From the NCBI RefSeq assembly GCF_030824435.1, contig NZ_JAVBXS010000021.1:1-64000 (forward strand): DNA of 64,000 nucleotides. Direction: 5' to 3'. The translations under genes and the position numbers were made by a program. Positions 25,397-35,832 of this stretch are shown here, in pieces. The notes under the pieces are model-generated. The model was not told where the DNA came from and ran no database searches. It was given only the letters and a program-made list of their open reading frames with translations. Within the stretch, counting starts at the first letter, position 1, and every line of letters begins with the position of its first letter. The DNA comes from Rheinheimera sp. (GTDB taxonomy: Bacteria; Pseudomonadota; Gammaproteobacteria; Enterobacterales; Alteromonadaceae).

Positions 25397-26659
25397 GTGA
25401 AGATATATCTTGTGGGTGGCGCTGTGCGCGACCAGTTATTGGGCCTGAGCGTCAAAGACAATGACTATCTGGTGGTAGGTGCCACCCCTGATGAACTTCT
25501 GTCGCAAGGATACCAGAGTGTAGGCAAAGACTTTCCGGTATTTTTGCACCCCAAAACCAAACAAGAATATGCACTGGCGCGCACTGAACGCAAACAAGGT
25601 CAGGGTTACACCGGTTTTGCCTGTTATTTTGCGCCCGATGTGACGCTGCAGCAGGATTTACAACGCCGTGATTTAACCATTAACGCCATGGCGCGTGACG
25701 AAAAAACCGGCGAGTTATTTGACCCTTATGGCGGCCAGACCGACCTTCAGGCCAAAATACTACGTCATGTCTCCCCGGCTTTTGTTGAAGATCCACTGCG
25801 GGTGCTCAGAGTCGCACGTTTTTATGCCCGTTTTTATCCGCTTGGTTTTACTGTGGCTGACGACACTAAACAGCTGATGCGTAAATTGGTTCAGCAGGGT
25901 GAAATGCAACATTTGACCGCTGAGCGGGTCTGGCAGGAAAGCTCCAGAGCTTTGCTTGAGCAAACACCAGCCGCTTATTTTGAGCTGCTGCATGAAGTGG
26001 GTGCTCTTGCCGTGCTGATGCCGGAGCTGGATAAACTCTGGGGTATTCCCAATCCGCCTAAATGGCATCCGGAAGTAGACACTGGTATTCACAGCATGTT
26101 GGTGCTGCAGCAGGCCGCGGTTTTATCAGAGCGGCTGGATGTACGTTTTGCCGCGCTTTGCCATGATTTTGGCAAAGGGGCGACTCCAGCTGAACACTGG
26201 CCGTCGCATCATGGCCATGAAACGCTGGGCTTGCCGCTAATCACAGCTTTATGTCAGCGGCTACGGGTTCCAAACGACTGTAAAGAGCTGGCGCTGCTTG
26301 CCAGCGAATATCATCAGCTTGTTCACAAGGTGCTGGAGCTTCGCCCTGTCACTGTGCAAAAGTTATTTGATGCTATTGATTTATGGCGCAAACCTGAGCG
26401 GCTGGAGCTATTGCTGTTGTGTTGTATTGCCGATTTACGTGGTCGCACCGGTTTTGAAGAAGCAATGTACCCTCAGGCGGATTATTTACGCGCCCTGGCA
26501 GCAGCAGCCAAAACAGTGGATATCAAAGCGCTGGTGGCGGCCGGTTTTCAGGGCGAAGCCATGCGCAACGCAGTCGCAAAGGCCAGGCTGGATGCCATCA
26601 GCCACAGTATGCAGACGCTGAAAGCTGCGGGCGACCATTCACTACCTGAAGCGCAATAA
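25397..26659 (+). CDS. cca: CCA-adding tRNA nucleotidyltransferase
   Basis: This enzyme builds and repairs the 3' CCA end of tRNAs; the full-length form also has phosphohydrolase activity. It is a class II nucleotidyltransferase with [10 protein letters not shown] at the N-terminus, then DNDYLVVG, then [13 protein letters not shown] and [18 protein letters not shown]-terminal HD domain contains ALCHDFGKG near residue 255. I place the start at the GTG at 25397 because an AGGA lies 6 bases upstream and the family begins at this point, giving 420 residues (E. coli 412). An ATG 10 codons upstream overlaps a TATAAT sequence that may be the promoter -10 box. Confidence 0.94.
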   Translation: MKIYLVGGAVRDQLLGLSVKDNDYLVVGATPDELLSQGYQSVGKDFPVFLHPKTKQEYALARTERKQGQGYTGFACYFAPDVTLQQDLQRRDLTINAMARDEKTGELFDPYGGQTDLQAKILRHVSPAFVEDPLRVLRVARFYARFYPLGFTVADDTKQLMRKLVQQGEMQHLTAERVWQESSRALLEQTPAAYFELLHEVGALAVLMPELDKLWGIPNPPKWHPEVDTGIHSMLVLQQAAVLSERLDVRFAALCHDFGKGATPAEHWPSHHGHETLGLPLITALCQRLRVPNDCKELALLASEYHQLVHKVLELRPVTVQKLFDAIDLWRKPERLELLLLCCIADLRGRTGFEEAMYPQADYLRALAAAAKTVDIKALVAAGFQGEAMRNAVAKARLDAISHSMQTLKAAGDHSLPEAQ

Positions 26660-26699
26660 AATTACATTTAAAAACGGTGTACGGGAAAAAAAGCCCAAT

Positions 26700-26729
26700 A
26701 AAAAACGGAGCCTGATGGCTCCGTTTTTA
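26700..26729. terminator. Bidirectional terminator between cca and the RND operon
   Basis: Arms AAAAACGGAGCC and GGCTCCGTTTTT with a TGAT loop. It has A- and U-runs on both sides, so it can serve both converging operons. Confidence 0.92.
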
Positions 26730-26755
26730 TTAGGATTGCAACTTAAGTGCTGTTG

Positions 26756-29700
26756 TTACACCGCATCCGCCTGCAGCTTTTCATCTTTAACATGGTCGGC
26801 CTGATGATCTTTGGCCAGCAACACATAAATAGATGGCAATACAAACAGCGTAAAGATAGTACCTATGGTCATGCCCAACACCAACACTATACCAATAGAG
26901 TTACGGGCTTCGGCACCTGCACCTTCAGCAAAAATCAGTGGAGTATGGCCGGCTACAGTGGCAATACTGGTCATCAGTACAGGACGTAAGCGCAACACCG
27001 AAGCCTGACGCACAGCTTCAATTTTGCTCAGGCCCTCTTCCTGCAGTTTATTGGCAAATTCCACCACCAGAATACCGTTACGGGCAATCAGGCCCACCAA
27101 AGTCACTAAACCCACCTGCGAATAGATATTCAGCGTGCTGGTAAAAGCGTCGGTAAAGTGTGGAATAGGCGCCGGGATTTTCAGGAAGGTAAAGACCAGA
27201 GCACCAAACATCGCCAGCGGTACTGAACCTGCCAGAATCACCACCGGGTCGCGGAAGCTGTTGTACTGCGCCGCCAATACCAGGAAAATCATCATCAGCG
27301 CCGTTAAAAAGGCCGGCAGGAAAGTGTTACCTTCACGTTTTAACTGTCTGGACTCACCGGTGTAATCCACTGTGTAGCTGGAAGGCAGAATTTTGGCTGC
27401 TTCGGCTTCAAGGAACTTCAGCGTTTCATCCAGCGGTTTTAACGTAACACCACTGATTTTTACTGCGTTTAGCTGCTGCATACGGTTGATGCTGCGCGGC
27501 ACTGTGCTGTGCGTCATAGTGGCAATTTGATCAAGCCGGATCATGCTGTTATCCGGACCTGTAATATAAAGTTTGCTCAAGTCGTCCGGAGTTAACCGGC
27601 CTGTTCTTTTCACTTGTGGTATTACTTTGTAACTCAGGCCAGCCATATTAAAACGGTTAACATAACCACCGCCCAATAAGGTGCCAAGATCCTGAGTCAC
27701 AGTGCGCATATCCAAACCTAAGTCGGCCACTTTTTCGCGGTCGATATTCAGTTGATATTCCGGCTGGTCTACTTTCATGTCCAGCATAGGCGGGAAGGCA
27801 AACATGCCGCTATTGGTCATCAGCTCCTGCATTTTTAACGCATAATCGTAAATTTCCCGCGAATCTGCCGTCGACGCAATCACAAACTCCACCGGGAACT
27901 GGCCGCCGCCAGGCAAGGCTGGTGGGGTGATTGGCATAATACGCACACCGGCAATATTACTGAGTTCCTGCTGTATCGAAGGTAAAATTTCCGCTGTGGT
28001 GCGTTCACGCTCACCCCAGGGTTTGACGACCATGCCGCTAAAACCACCGGTTGGGAAAGTGATCTGGAAGGTAAAGTCGGTTTCAGGCACATTCATAAAC
28101 ACCTGATTCACCTGTTTACCATAAAAAGCCGATTGATCTATGGTGGCATTGGCCGATGAATCGACAATACCAAAAATAACGCCCTGATCTTCGGTTGGCG
28201 CAAGCTCTTTGGCAGACATGCTGTACAGCGGAATTGTCATGGCGGTAATACCCAGCCAGAACAAATAAACCCCCAAGCGGTTTTGCAACGTCTGGTTTAA
28301 TTTTCGGCTGTAAAACACACTAAAGCGGTCAAAAGCTTTAGACAAAGGTGCTTTCAGTTCCTTATGAGGTTTTAACATTCTGGACGCCATCATTGGCGAC
28401 AGCGTAATGGCCACTACAGCGGAAATAGCCACAGCACCCGCCAGGGTAATGGCAAATTCACGGAACAAAGTGCCGGTTAAACCACCTTGTAAACCTATAG
28501 GCACGTACACCGACATTAAAGTCACTGTCATCGCAATCACAGGGCCTGCCAGCTCACGGGCTGCCACTATCGCTGCTTTAAAAGGTTTTAAACCTTGCTG
28601 AATATGGCGTTCGATGTTTTCCACCATCACTATGGCGTCGTCCACCACCAGACCAACTGACAATACAATTGACAGTAAAGTCAGCAGGTTTAATGAAAAT
28701 CCGCAGATTTTCATAATAAATAATGCGCCTATTAACGACAGCGGTATCGCAATCACCGGAATCAGCACAGAGCGGCTAAAACCCAAAAACAGGAAAATAA
28801 CCACAATAATAATGAGCAAGGTTTCGGCCAGGGTTTTAATCACATCATCAATAGCGGCCTGGATATATTTAGTGGCGTCATAAGACACTTCACCACTTAA
28901 GCCAGCTGGCAATTCCGCTTTAATGGCTTCCATCTCTGCTGTGACTTTTTTAATCACTTCCAGACTGTTGGCATTAGGTGCAACAAAAACCCCCATAAAC
29001 ACAGCGGTTTGGCCTGAATAGTTCACTTCGACGCTGTAATCGTCAGCACCCAGTACCACGTCGGCAATATCCTGCAGCCGTACTACACCTTCGCTATTCT
29101 GACGCACCACCAACTGCCGGAAATCTTCCACATTATTCATGTCGGCATTGGCACTTAAATTCACCTGAGTGTAAGAGCCACGGGTGGTACCTATGGCTGC
29201 CTGCACGTTGTTATTGGCTAAGGCAGTACGGACATCAGAAGGTGTAATGTTAAAAGCCGCCATTTTTTCCGGTTTTAACCAGATGCGCATGGCAAAAGTA
29301 CGGCCACCAAGAATTTCGGCTTTTTGCACCCCAGACACTGCAATTAAACGCGGTTGTACTGAACGGGTTAAAAATTCGGTGATCTGGTTTTGTTCCAGAA
29401 TGTCCGAGCTGAAACTTAAATAAGCCGACGCAAACTGGCTGTCAGCCGCTTCGATGGCAATAGAAGGTACTTCGGCCTCCGGCGGTAACTCACCACGCAC
29501 CTGATTCACCTTAGCGGTAATTTCGGTCATGGCTTTAAGCGGGTCGTAGTTTAAATGCAGATGGGCACTGATGGTCGACACACCCATACTGCTTTGTGAT
29601 TCGACATAATCAATACCACCGGCAGAGGCGATGGCACGCTCTATCGGCGTGGTAATAAAACCGCGCACCAGTTCAGCATTAGCACCCACATACACAGTGG

Positions 29701-29842
29701 TAATTTTGATCACAGCGATGTCGCTACGCGGATACTGGCGCACCGACAGATTGCTTAACGACTGAAAACCGGCCAATAAGATCAGCAGGCTGACTACTAT
29801 GGCCAGCACCGGTTTTTTAATAAAAATATCGGTAATATTCAT
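26756..29842 (-). CDS. RND multidrug efflux permease (HAE1 family)
   Basis: An inner-membrane proton-drug antiporter of 1028 residues with the two-repeat, twelve-helix RND layout. It starts MNITDIFIKKPVLAIVV. The large periplasmic loops lie at about residues 35-335 and 545-870, and helix 4 contains GLVVDDAIVMVENIERH at about 397-413, with the paired aspartates of proton relay. The C-terminal repeat includes GLIARNGILVVEFANKLQEEG. It resembles the MexW/VmeI-like branch more than AcrB, but the substrate range cannot be told. Its start lies 42 bases after the adaptor stop. No outer-membrane channel gene is attached, so TolC at 4.2 kb is a candidate partner. Confidence 0.92.
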   Translation of the reverse strand: MNITDIFIKKPVLAIVVSLLILLAGFQSLSNLSVRQYPRSDIAVIKITTVYVGANAELVRGFITTPIERAIASAGGIDYVESQSSMGVSTISAHLHLNYDPLKAMTEITAKVNQVRGELPPEAEVPSIAIEAADSQFASAYLSFSSDILEQNQITEFLTRSVQPRLIAVSGVQKAEILGGRTFAMRIWLKPEKMAAFNITPSDVRTALANNNVQAAIGTTRGSYTQVNLSANADMNNVEDFRQLVVRQNSEGVVRLQDIADVVLGADDYSVEVNYSGQTAVFMGVFVAPNANSLEVIKKVTAEMEAIKAELPAGLSGEVSYDATKYIQAAIDDVIKTLAETLLIIIVVIFLFLGFSRSVLIPVIAIPLSLIGALFIMKICGFSLNLLTLLSIVLSVGLVVDDAIVMVENIERHIQQGLKPFKAAIVAARELAGPVIAMTVTLMSVYVPIGLQGGLTGTLFREFAITLAGAVAISAVVAITLSPMMASRMLKPHKELKAPLSKAFDRFSVFYSRKLNQTLQNRLGVYLFWLGITAMTIPLYSMSAKELAPTEDQGVIFGIVDSSANATIDQSAFYGKQVNQVFMNVPETDFTFQITFPTGGFSGMVVKPWGERERTTAEILPSIQQELSNIAGVRIMPITPPALPGGGQFPVEFVIASTADSREIYDYALKMQELMTNSGMFAFPPMLDMKVDQPEYQLNIDREKVADLGLDMRTVTQDLGTLLGGGYVNRFNMAGLSYKVIPQVKRTGRLTPDDLSKLYITGPDNSMIRLDQIATMTHSTVPRSINRMQQLNAVKISGVTLKPLDETLKFLEAEAAKILPSSYTVDYTGESRQLKREGNTFLPAFLTALMMIFLVLAAQYNSFRDPVVILAGSVPLAMFGALVFTFLKIPAPIPHFTDAFTSTLNIYSQVGLVTLVGLIARNGILVVEFANKLQEEGLSKIEAVRQASVLRLRPVLMTSIATVAGHTPLIFAEGAGAEARNSIGIVLVLGMTIGTIFTLFVLPSIYVLLAKDHQADHVKDEKLQADAV

Positions 29843-29884
29843 TATTCACCTGAAAAAGTGGCAGAACCCTGGGCAAACGGCGGC

Positions 29885-31009
29885 TTAACTGTCCGCTGGT
29901 GTTGGATCTGTTTTAAATTCCGGGGTTGGCTTGTCGGTAATGACCAGCGCCTGATTATTGAAGAGTTTAAAAGCTCCGGCACTGACCACACTTTCACCTG
30001 CTTTAATGCCGTCCAGCACTTCAACAAAATCACCTCTGGACTGACCCAGCCGCACAAACTGTTGTCTGGCTTTCAGGGCTCCGGTTTTTTCATCTTTATC
30101 TGCCACAAAAACAGTGTCACCAAAAGGGGCATAAATAACCGCAGTTGAAGGCACAGCCAGTACCTGTAATGGTTCGCTTAAAGTGACAGTGGTAGAAACA
30201 GCCATACCAGGCATCAGTTTATTGTCGGCATTATCCAAAGATGACTGCACCATGGCGTTGCGGGTCGTTGGGTTAATTTCGGTGCCAATAGCGGTAATTT
30301 TGCCGGCGACCGTAGAACCTTCAGCGTCACCGACGGCAACACTTACATCTAAACCGCGGCTGATTTGTGACAACCAGCCTTGTGGGATTGGAAAATTCAC
30401 CCGCACTCTGTTGGTGGCCTGCAATGAAACTATGGCAGTACCCACTTGTAAATCTGTGCCCAGGTCGACCTGACGAATCCCCACCCGGCCATCAAAGGGC
30501 GCGCGGATTTGTTTTTTCTCCAGGGTGGCGCGTAAGTCGTCTACATCCCCTTTGGCAGACTCCACTTGTTGTACTGCAGTGTCGAGTTCGCTCTGACTGG
30601 CAATATTCCGTTTACGCAGTTCGACCAAACGCTGATAACTGGCCTGCGCCAGTTTTAATCTGGCCTGAGCGGCGTCGAGCTGGGCTTTTTCATTGACAGC
30701 TTCCTGCTCAACCAGCACTTCGCCTGCCTGCACATAAGCACCACTCTGGAAGGCAATACGCTTAACCTTGCCTGGTACCTGAGCTGAAATAGTAATACCT
30801 TCGTCTGCTTCAACAGTGCCTATAGCAGTATAGGTTTGAGGCCAGCTCTGCAACTTTGCCTGATACACACTGACAGACTCCGGTGGAGGTACAAAAGATT
30901 CACCACTTTTGATCATGGTAAAAATCTGCTCAGCTTTAATACCGGCAACAATTGCCAATACCAACAGCAGCAGGCCAAACGCAATCAGAATAGATTTAAG
31001 TGCTTTCAT
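29885..31009 (-). CDS. RND efflux periplasmic adaptor (membrane fusion protein)
   Basis: A 374-residue adaptor linking the permease to an outer-membrane channel. An N-terminal hydrophobic segment at about residues 7-24 is a signal anchor. The first lipoyl half-motif TISAQVPGKVKRIAFQSG is at about 70-87, followed by an alpha-hairpin (QLDAAQARLKLAQASYQRLV) and the second half-motif RAPFDGRVGIRQVDLG near 167. A beta-barrel and membrane-proximal domain follow. It is transcribed first, followed by the permease. No TetR-type or other regulator is adjacent; the 217-base region upstream runs to folK and shows no evident operator. Confidence 0.9.
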   Translation of the reverse strand: MKALKSILIAFGLLLLVLAIVAGIKAEQIFTMIKSGESFVPPPESVSVYQAKLQSWPQTYTAIGTVEADEGITISAQVPGKVKRIAFQSGAYVQAGEVLVEQEAVNEKAQLDAAQARLKLAQASYQRLVELRKRNIASQSELDTAVQQVESAKGDVDDLRATLEKKQIRAPFDGRVGIRQVDLGTDLQVGTAIVSLQATNRVRVNFPIPQGWLSQISRGLDVSVAVGDAEGSTVAGKITAIGTEINPTTRNAMVQSSLDNADNKLMPGMAVSTTVTLSEPLQVLAVPSTAVIYAPFGDTVFVADKDEKTGALKARQQFVRLGQSRGDFVEVLDGIKAGESVVSAGAFKLFNNQALVITDKPTPEFKTDPTPADS

Positions 31010-31226
31010 TGGGGTCGCCAGTTTGCTTATGTCGAAAATTAATTAAATTCAGACAGAGAAATAACAATGATTCTCTTTATACTGCTGTATAAAATACCAT
31101 GCTTTGCTGGCAAACTCGAGACGAGGCTTTGCCCAATTTCAATGCATATTTGTAACTATTTGTGAGACACCTTAACATCGAAACCTCCTGTTTACGTTGT
31201 AGTTGTCCTTTGAATGAACTGCAGGA

Positions 31227-31709
31227 CTAAAATTGAAAGGCGATAGGCCAGATTTTCTGGGCTTTTTGGTACTGCTGCCAAAGCTGTTGATAACTCAGGC
31301 AAAGCACCGGGTGAAAAACTGTGGGTGCTATCTCAGCCAGAGGCCAGAGTACAAAGGCGTTTTCGGTAATTTCGCCTCTGGGTAACTCAACCGGCTGCTG
31401 GCACACCACAGTGTCGTAGGTTAACAAATCCAAATCCAGGGTGCGACCACAAAATTTTTCACCACCGCGTACCCGGCCATGCCGATCTTCAATGGCTTTA
31501 AATACAGCCACACACTCAGCAACGCTGAGTGTGGTGGTCGCGCCAATCACCATATTGTAAAAAGCATCACCTTTAAAACCAACGGCGTCACTTTCATAAA
31601 CAGACGAAAGCGTAAGTTCACCAAACTGTTGTGTCAGTTCCTGCACAGCCATACGAATATGATGTTCGCGGTTGTGATTAGTGCCAACACTGATATAAAT
31701 CTGCGCCAT
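31227..31709 (-). CDS. folK: 6-hydroxymethyl-dihydropterin pyrophosphokinase
   Basis: FolK transfers pyrophosphate from ATP to 6-hydroxymethyl-7,8-dihydropterin in folate synthesis. At 160 residues it matches the family (E. coli 159). The N-terminus IYISVGTNHNREHHI and the metal-binding signature GRTLDLDLLTYD near residue 90 are clear. Its ATG overlaps the TAA of folB by one base, so the two are coupled. It catalyses the step after FolB. Confidence 0.92.
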   Translation of the reverse strand: MAQIYISVGTNHNREHHIRMAVQELTQQFGELTLSSVYESDAVGFKGDAFYNMVIGATTTLSVAECVAVFKAIEDRHGRVRGGEKFCGRTLDLDLLTYDTVVCQQPVELPRGEITENAFVLWPLAEIAPTVFHPVLCLSYQQLWQQYQKAQKIWPIAFQF

Positions 31710-32062
31710 TACCAGGCGCCCCTGCTAATCAACACACCAACATTGGCGGCGGAAGGCACAGCACCAGGTTTACAGACCCGCACCCGCACCGCCGGCGTGG
31801 CAAAGTCTGACAGTAACATTTGCGCAACTTTTTCAGCAACAGTTTCTATTAGTTCAATAGGTTCAGCACAGACCAAAGCTGTCACTTTTTCACTGATCAG
31901 GGCGTAGTCCAGTGTCAGGCGAATATCATCACTGGCGGCTGCCTGGCGGATATCGGTCGCCAGTTCTAAATCCAGTTCCAGTCGTTGAGTGATGGTTTTT
32001 TCCCACTCATAGACCCCTATCACTGTGTCGATTTGTAACTGTTTGATAAAAACCATATCCAT
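31709..32062 (-). CDS. folB: Dihydroneopterin aldolase
   Basis: FolB converts 7,8-dihydroneopterin to 6-hydroxymethyl-dihydropterin and glycolaldehyde; it is also an epimerase in many bacteria. The protein has 117 residues, the normal length. The start VFIKQLQIDTVIGVYEWEK with the active-site glutamate, and LTLDYALISEKVTALV, are characteristic. The ATG at 32062 has no strong ribosome site; an ATG two codons later is possible. It heads the folB-folK pair and is divergent from plsY, the standard arrangement next to tsaD in many gammaproteobacteria. Confidence 0.92.
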   Translation of the reverse strand: MDMVFIKQLQIDTVIGVYEWEKTITQRLELDLELATDIRQAAASDDIRLTLDYALISEKVTALVCAEPIELIETVAEKVAQMLLSDFATPAVRVRVCKPGAVPSAANVGVLISRGAW

Positions 32063-32203
32063 TATATTGGGTTCCGCATTGCGTTATCTTAGGGTTCAGG
32101 TAGGCTGGTCGGATAGGCAAAGCGCAAAAAAGCCGATAATCTGACCGCTTTCGTAAATCCGACGCGATCTTAACGCAAAACCTGGTGTTGAGGAAATCCA
32201 TTG

Positions 32204-32809
32204 ATGACTTCCGGCATCGGCCTGATGATGATAGCCGCTTATCTGTGTGGCTCAGTTTCATCAGCCGTCATTGTCAGCAAACTATTCAGACTGCCTGATC
32301 CACGCCGTCATGGCTCCGGGAATCCGGGTGCCACTAACGTGCTTCGCCTTGGTGGCACTTTACCTGCTGTGCTGGTTTTGGTGTTTGATGTACTCAAAGG
32401 CACAATTCCGGTCTGGGGTTCTTATTTTCTTGGTATCGAAGCCTTTTACCTGGGCATGATTGCCATTTGTGCTTGCCTTGGCCATATCTACCCGGTGTTT
32501 TTTGGTTTTCAGGGTGGTAAAGCGGTTGCAACAGCTTTTGGCACTATGATGCCAATAGGGCTGGATTTAGCAGGTTTATTGGTTGCCACCTGGATGATTT
32601 TGGTTGGTGCTACCGGTTATTCGTCTTTCGCCGCTGTGGTGACTGTTAGTCTGGCCCCCATTTTCACCTGGTTTATCAAACCTTTATATACCATTCCTGT
32701 CTTGATGTTGAGCATTCTGATAATCTTCCGTCACCGGCAAAATATAGTGCGGTTGTGGCAAGGCAATGAAGCAAAAGTCTGGGATAAAACCAAAAGGCCC
32801 AAAGAATAA
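32204..32809 (+). CDS. plsY: Glycerol-3-phosphate acyltransferase PlsY
   Basis: PlsY acylates glycerol 3-phosphate from acyl-phosphate at the inner membrane, the first step of phospholipid synthesis. The 201-residue protein has five predicted helices and the three conserved loops: [13 protein letters not shown], then [16 protein letters not shown] near residue 37, and [19 protein letters not shown] near residue 95. The ATG at 32204 has GAGGAA 8 bases upstream; the TTG just before it is not needed. It is divergent from folB. Confidence 0.93.
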   Translation: MTSGIGLMMIAAYLCGSVSSAVIVSKLFRLPDPRRHGSGNPGATNVLRLGGTLPAVLVLVFDVLKGTIPVWGSYFLGIEAFYLGMIAICACLGHIYPVFFGFQGGKAVATAFGTMMPIGLDLAGLLVATWMILVGATGYSSFAAVVTVSLAPIFTWFIKPLYTIPVLMLSILIIFRHRQNIVRLWQGNEAKVWDKTKRPKE

Positions 32810-32890
32810 CGGGTTCTTTTGGTGTTCAGTGATGCGGCATTACTGCAACAAAAATTGGATAAGATAAAACAGCAGTGACTGAACCAATAG

Positions 32891-32915
32891 AAAAGGAGGC
32901 CTAAGCCTCCTTTTT
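32891..32915. terminator. Bidirectional terminator between plsY and trpS
   Basis: Arms AAAAGGAGGC and GCCTCCTTTTT around CTAA, placed between the converging plsY and trpS genes, with U-rich tails in both directions. Confidence 0.9.
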
Positions 32916-32932
32916 CCTTTTATATCAAAATC

Positions 32933-33940
32933 TTAAGGTAAAACAAAACCTACAGCTTCATTCACTTTTGCTAAAGTGGCTGCAGCACGCTGACGGGCAT
33001 TGGCAGCACCTGCACGCATCACCTGATTTAACGTTGTCTGATCTTGTCTGAGTTCAGCAAAACGTTGTTGTACCGGCTCCAGCAGCGCAATAACTGCATC
33101 AGCCACGTCGGTTTTTAAATGGCCATACATTTTGCCTTCGTATTCGTTCACCAGGGCCTCAACAGATTTGTTGGTCACACCGGATAAAATACTCAGCAGG
33201 TTAGCAACACCAGGTTTGTTGTCGATATCAAAATACACCCGTGGTGGATCTTCAGAATCCGTCATGGCCTTTTTGAATTTTTTGCTGATCATTTTTGGAT
33301 CTTCCAGCAAACCAACAAAGTTCCACGGATTTTCATCGGACTTTGACATCTTTTTGGTTGGTTCCTGCAGGCTCATTACCCGTGCCGCCACCGGCGGAAT
33401 ATAAGGTTCAGGCACAGTAAACACATCACCATGCAACGCATTAAAACGCATGGCGACATCACGGGCTAATTCCAGATGTTGTTTTTGGTCATGACCAACA
33501 GGCACCTGATTGGCCTGATACAACAGAATGTCAGCGGCCATCAGTACCGGATAAGTAAATAAACCTGCGTTAACATTGTTGTTATGACGTTCAGATTTAT
33601 CTTTAAACTGTGTCATACGGCTGAGTTCACCAAACTGGGTGTAGCAGTTCAGTACCCAGGCCAGTTGGCTGTGCTCAGGCACATGTGATTGCATAAACAC
33701 AGCAGAACGTGCCGGATCTATGCCACAAGCCAGATAGAGCGCCAGCGAATCCAGTGACGCACTGCGCAGTGCAGCTGGTTCCTGACGCACGGTAATGGCA
33801 TGTAAATCAACAATACAATACAGGCAGTCATAATCGTCCTGCATTCTGTCCCATTGGCGCAAAGCACCAAGATAGTTGCCAATAGTGAGCTGACCCGAAG
33901 GCTGAGCACCGCTTAATACAATAGGCTTGCTTGTTGTCAT
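32933..33940 (-). CDS. trpS: Tryptophanyl-tRNA synthetase
   Basis: A class I aminoacyl-tRNA synthetase of 335 residues (E. coli 334). The HIGH-like motif reads [11 protein letters not shown] near residue 18, and the KMSKS loop is exact in [11 protein letters not shown] near residue 194. The Rossmann-fold DLHAIT is near 46. It lies 89 bases downstream of rpe on the same strand. In E. coli the order is dam-rpe-gph-trpS; gph is absent between them here. Confidence 0.96.
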   Translation of the reverse strand: MTTSKPIVLSGAQPSGQLTIGNYLGALRQWDRMQDDYDCLYCIVDLHAITVRQEPAALRSASLDSLALYLACGIDPARSAVFMQSHVPEHSQLAWVLNCYTQFGELSRMTQFKDKSERHNNNVNAGLFTYPVLMAADILLYQANQVPVGHDQKQHLELARDVAMRFNALHGDVFTVPEPYIPPVAARVMSLQEPTKKMSKSDENPWNFVGLLEDPKMISKKFKKAMTDSEDPPRVYFDIDNKPGVANLLSILSGVTNKSVEALVNEYEGKMYGHLKTDVADAVIALLEPVQQRFAELRQDQTTLNQVMRAGAANARQRAAATLAKVNEAVGFVLP

Positions 33941-34029
33941 GAAAAATTCCGTTATTGACGACCCTAATAGCGGATCAGACTAAAAAATTGCCCCGATTAT
34001 ACCTTGACCAGTATGAAATGACAGTCAGC

Positions 34030-34704
34030 TTAAGCCACGACTTTGGCCAGTTCAGCGCGCATTTGGCCAATCACAGCGGCATAATCCGGCTGACCAAAAA
34101 TGGCTGAGCCAGCCACAAACATATCAGCGCCTGCCGCCGCAATTTCGGCGATATTGTCGACTTTGACACCACCATCCACTTCAAGCCGGATAGGCAAACC
34201 ACTTTGATCAATCAATTGCCGTGTTTTACGCAGTTTATCCAGAGTGGCCGGAATAAAACTCTGACCGCCAAAACCAGGGTTCACCGACATCAATAAAATC
34301 ACATCAACTTTATCCATCACATGTTCCAGATAAGTTAAAGGTGTTGCCGGGTTAAAGACTAAACCAGCCTGACAACCATGCTCACGGATAAGCTGCAGAC
34401 TGCGATCGATATGTTTTGACGCTTCAGGATGAAAAGTAATAATACTGGCGCCGGCTTTAGCAAACTGCGGAATAATCGCATCCACAGGTTCAACCATTAA
34501 ATGCACATCAATAGGCGCAGTGATACCGTAACTACGTAAAGCGCTGCACAACATAGGGCCAAATGTCAGATTGGGCACATAATGATTGTCCATCACATCA
34601 AAATGCACTACGTCTGCACCGGCACTCAGCACCCGCTCCACATCATCACCCAGCCTGGCCAAGTCAGCCGATAAAATGGAAGGCGCCAGCCAAAAAGGTT
34701 GCAT
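34030..34704 (-). CDS. rpe: Ribulose-phosphate 3-epimerase
   Basis: Rpe interconverts ribulose 5-phosphate and xylulose 5-phosphate in the pentose phosphate pathway. It is a 224-residue TIM barrel with the standard motifs: [14 protein letters not shown] near residue 7, [18 protein letters not shown] near 33 with the metal-binding histidine and aspartate, [13 protein letters not shown] near 140, and VDGGVK near 177. The start is separated from a divergent porin gene by about 240 bases. It belongs to the dam cluster in other gammaproteobacteria. Confidence 0.96.
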   Translation of the reverse strand: MQPFWLAPSILSADLARLGDDVERVLSAGADVVHFDVMDNHYVPNLTFGPMLCSALRSYGITAPIDVHLMVEPVDAIIPQFAKAGASIITFHPEASKHIDRSLQLIREHGCQAGLVFNPATPLTYLEHVMDKVDVILLMSVNPGFGGQSFIPATLDKLRKTRQLIDQSGLPIRLEVDGGVKVDNIAEIAAAGADMFVAGSAIFGQPDYAAVIGQMRAELAKVVA

Positions 34705-34944
34705 CAGACCCGTCTCCGCTCAAAGCAAATAAAATTGGCGCTTAATGTAACCGATTTGTGTTGATAACGCAGCCGCTGACTGCCGATAAAACGCCCAGAA
34801 AACAGGCAATTACGCACCAAATCAGCGCAGTCACTGCAATTAAAAAATTAGCAGCTAGACTAGATCATTGAATCGTATAATTATTTTCCTCTGGCATAAA
34901 AATGGAATAGTCAGTAGTGATACTTTCAGACAAGGGCAAATAAC

Positions 34945-35694
34945 ATGAAAAAAACCGCAGCACCTGTAAAAAACAACATTGCAATTTCACTGATGTCAGC
35001 TTTGACGATATTGGCGTTGTCCAGTTTCAGCAGTCATGCTGAACCCACACTCAGCGGCAACTTCAGCCTGACCTCTGACTATTTATTCCGTGGTATCTCG
35101 CAAACCAATGAAGGCATGGCGTTACAAGGTGGCCTGACCTTAACCGGTGAGTCCGGATTTTATGTTTCAACCTGGGGCTCAAATATCAGTTTTGGTCAGG
35201 GCTCGATGGAACTCGATTTATTAGCCGGCTGGACCGGCAAGTTATCAGAAGACTGGAGTACGGACCTTGGTGTGATGCAATATCGCTACCCCAATGGTGA
35301 CAACGACACCGACCAATTTAACTTTTATGAAGCTTACGGCAAATTTATTTATAAAGACTTAACTTTAGGTCTGGCCTATTCCAACGACTATTTTGGCACT
35401 GACGTCGATACTTATTATTATTATTCAGCAGACTACAACTACAGCTTTATTGATAACCTGACCTTCCAGTTGCATGCCTCATACAACCAGTTTGAAGATA
35501 ATCAACAATACAGCACCTTTTTAGCAGCCGGCCCTGTTACTGGGGATGGTTATCTGGACTGGAGCATTGGCGCCACCACAACGCTGCTCGGCACCTCTTT
35601 GTCGCTAAAATATGCCGACACTGATATCGACAGTTCAGCAGAATGTAATTTATGTGATGGCCGTGTTGTGGCCACCCTGACAAAAACCTTTTAA
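34945..35694 (+). CDS. TorF-type putative outer-membrane porin
   Basis: A 249-residue outer-membrane beta-barrel of the TorF/Gcw_chp family. The signal peptide ends near residue 32 (FSSHA), and the mature protein begins LSGNFSLTSDYLFRGISQTN, the hallmark of the family. Alternating aromatic strands follow and it ends in phenylalanine, as outer-membrane barrels do. The transported substrate is unknown; members are often induced by nutrient or redox changes. It is transcribed opposite to rpe and followed by a 10-base stem-loop. Confidence 0.82.
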   Translation: MKKTAAPVKNNIAISLMSALTILALSSFSSHAEPTLSGNFSLTSDYLFRGISQTNEGMALQGGLTLTGESGFYVSTWGSNISFGQGSMELDLLAGWTGKLSEDWSTDLGVMQYRYPNGDNDTDQFNFYEAYGKFIYKDLTLGLAYSNDYFGTDVDTYYYYSADYNYSFIDNLTFQLHASYNQFEDNQQYSTFLAAGPVTGDGYLDWSIGATTTLLGTSLSLKYADTDIDSSAECNLCDGRVVATLTKTF

Positions 35695-35705
35695 TTATCA
35701 CGCGT

Positions 35706-35735
35706 AGCGACCAGCATCCACAAAAGCTGGTCGCT
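35706..35735 (+). terminator. Stem-loop after the TorF-type porin gene
   Basis: Arms AGCGACCAGC and GCTGGTCGCT with a 10-base loop, 11 bases after the porin stop. No long U-run follows. Confidence 0.6.
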
Positions 35736-35832
35736 GCAAAGGAACACTGAAGTCTGGCAAAACAAGACTACAGCTTGTTCAATGGCTATTACTGCTGTAT
35801 TATTCGCCAGTCAACTGATGGATCTGAGACTG

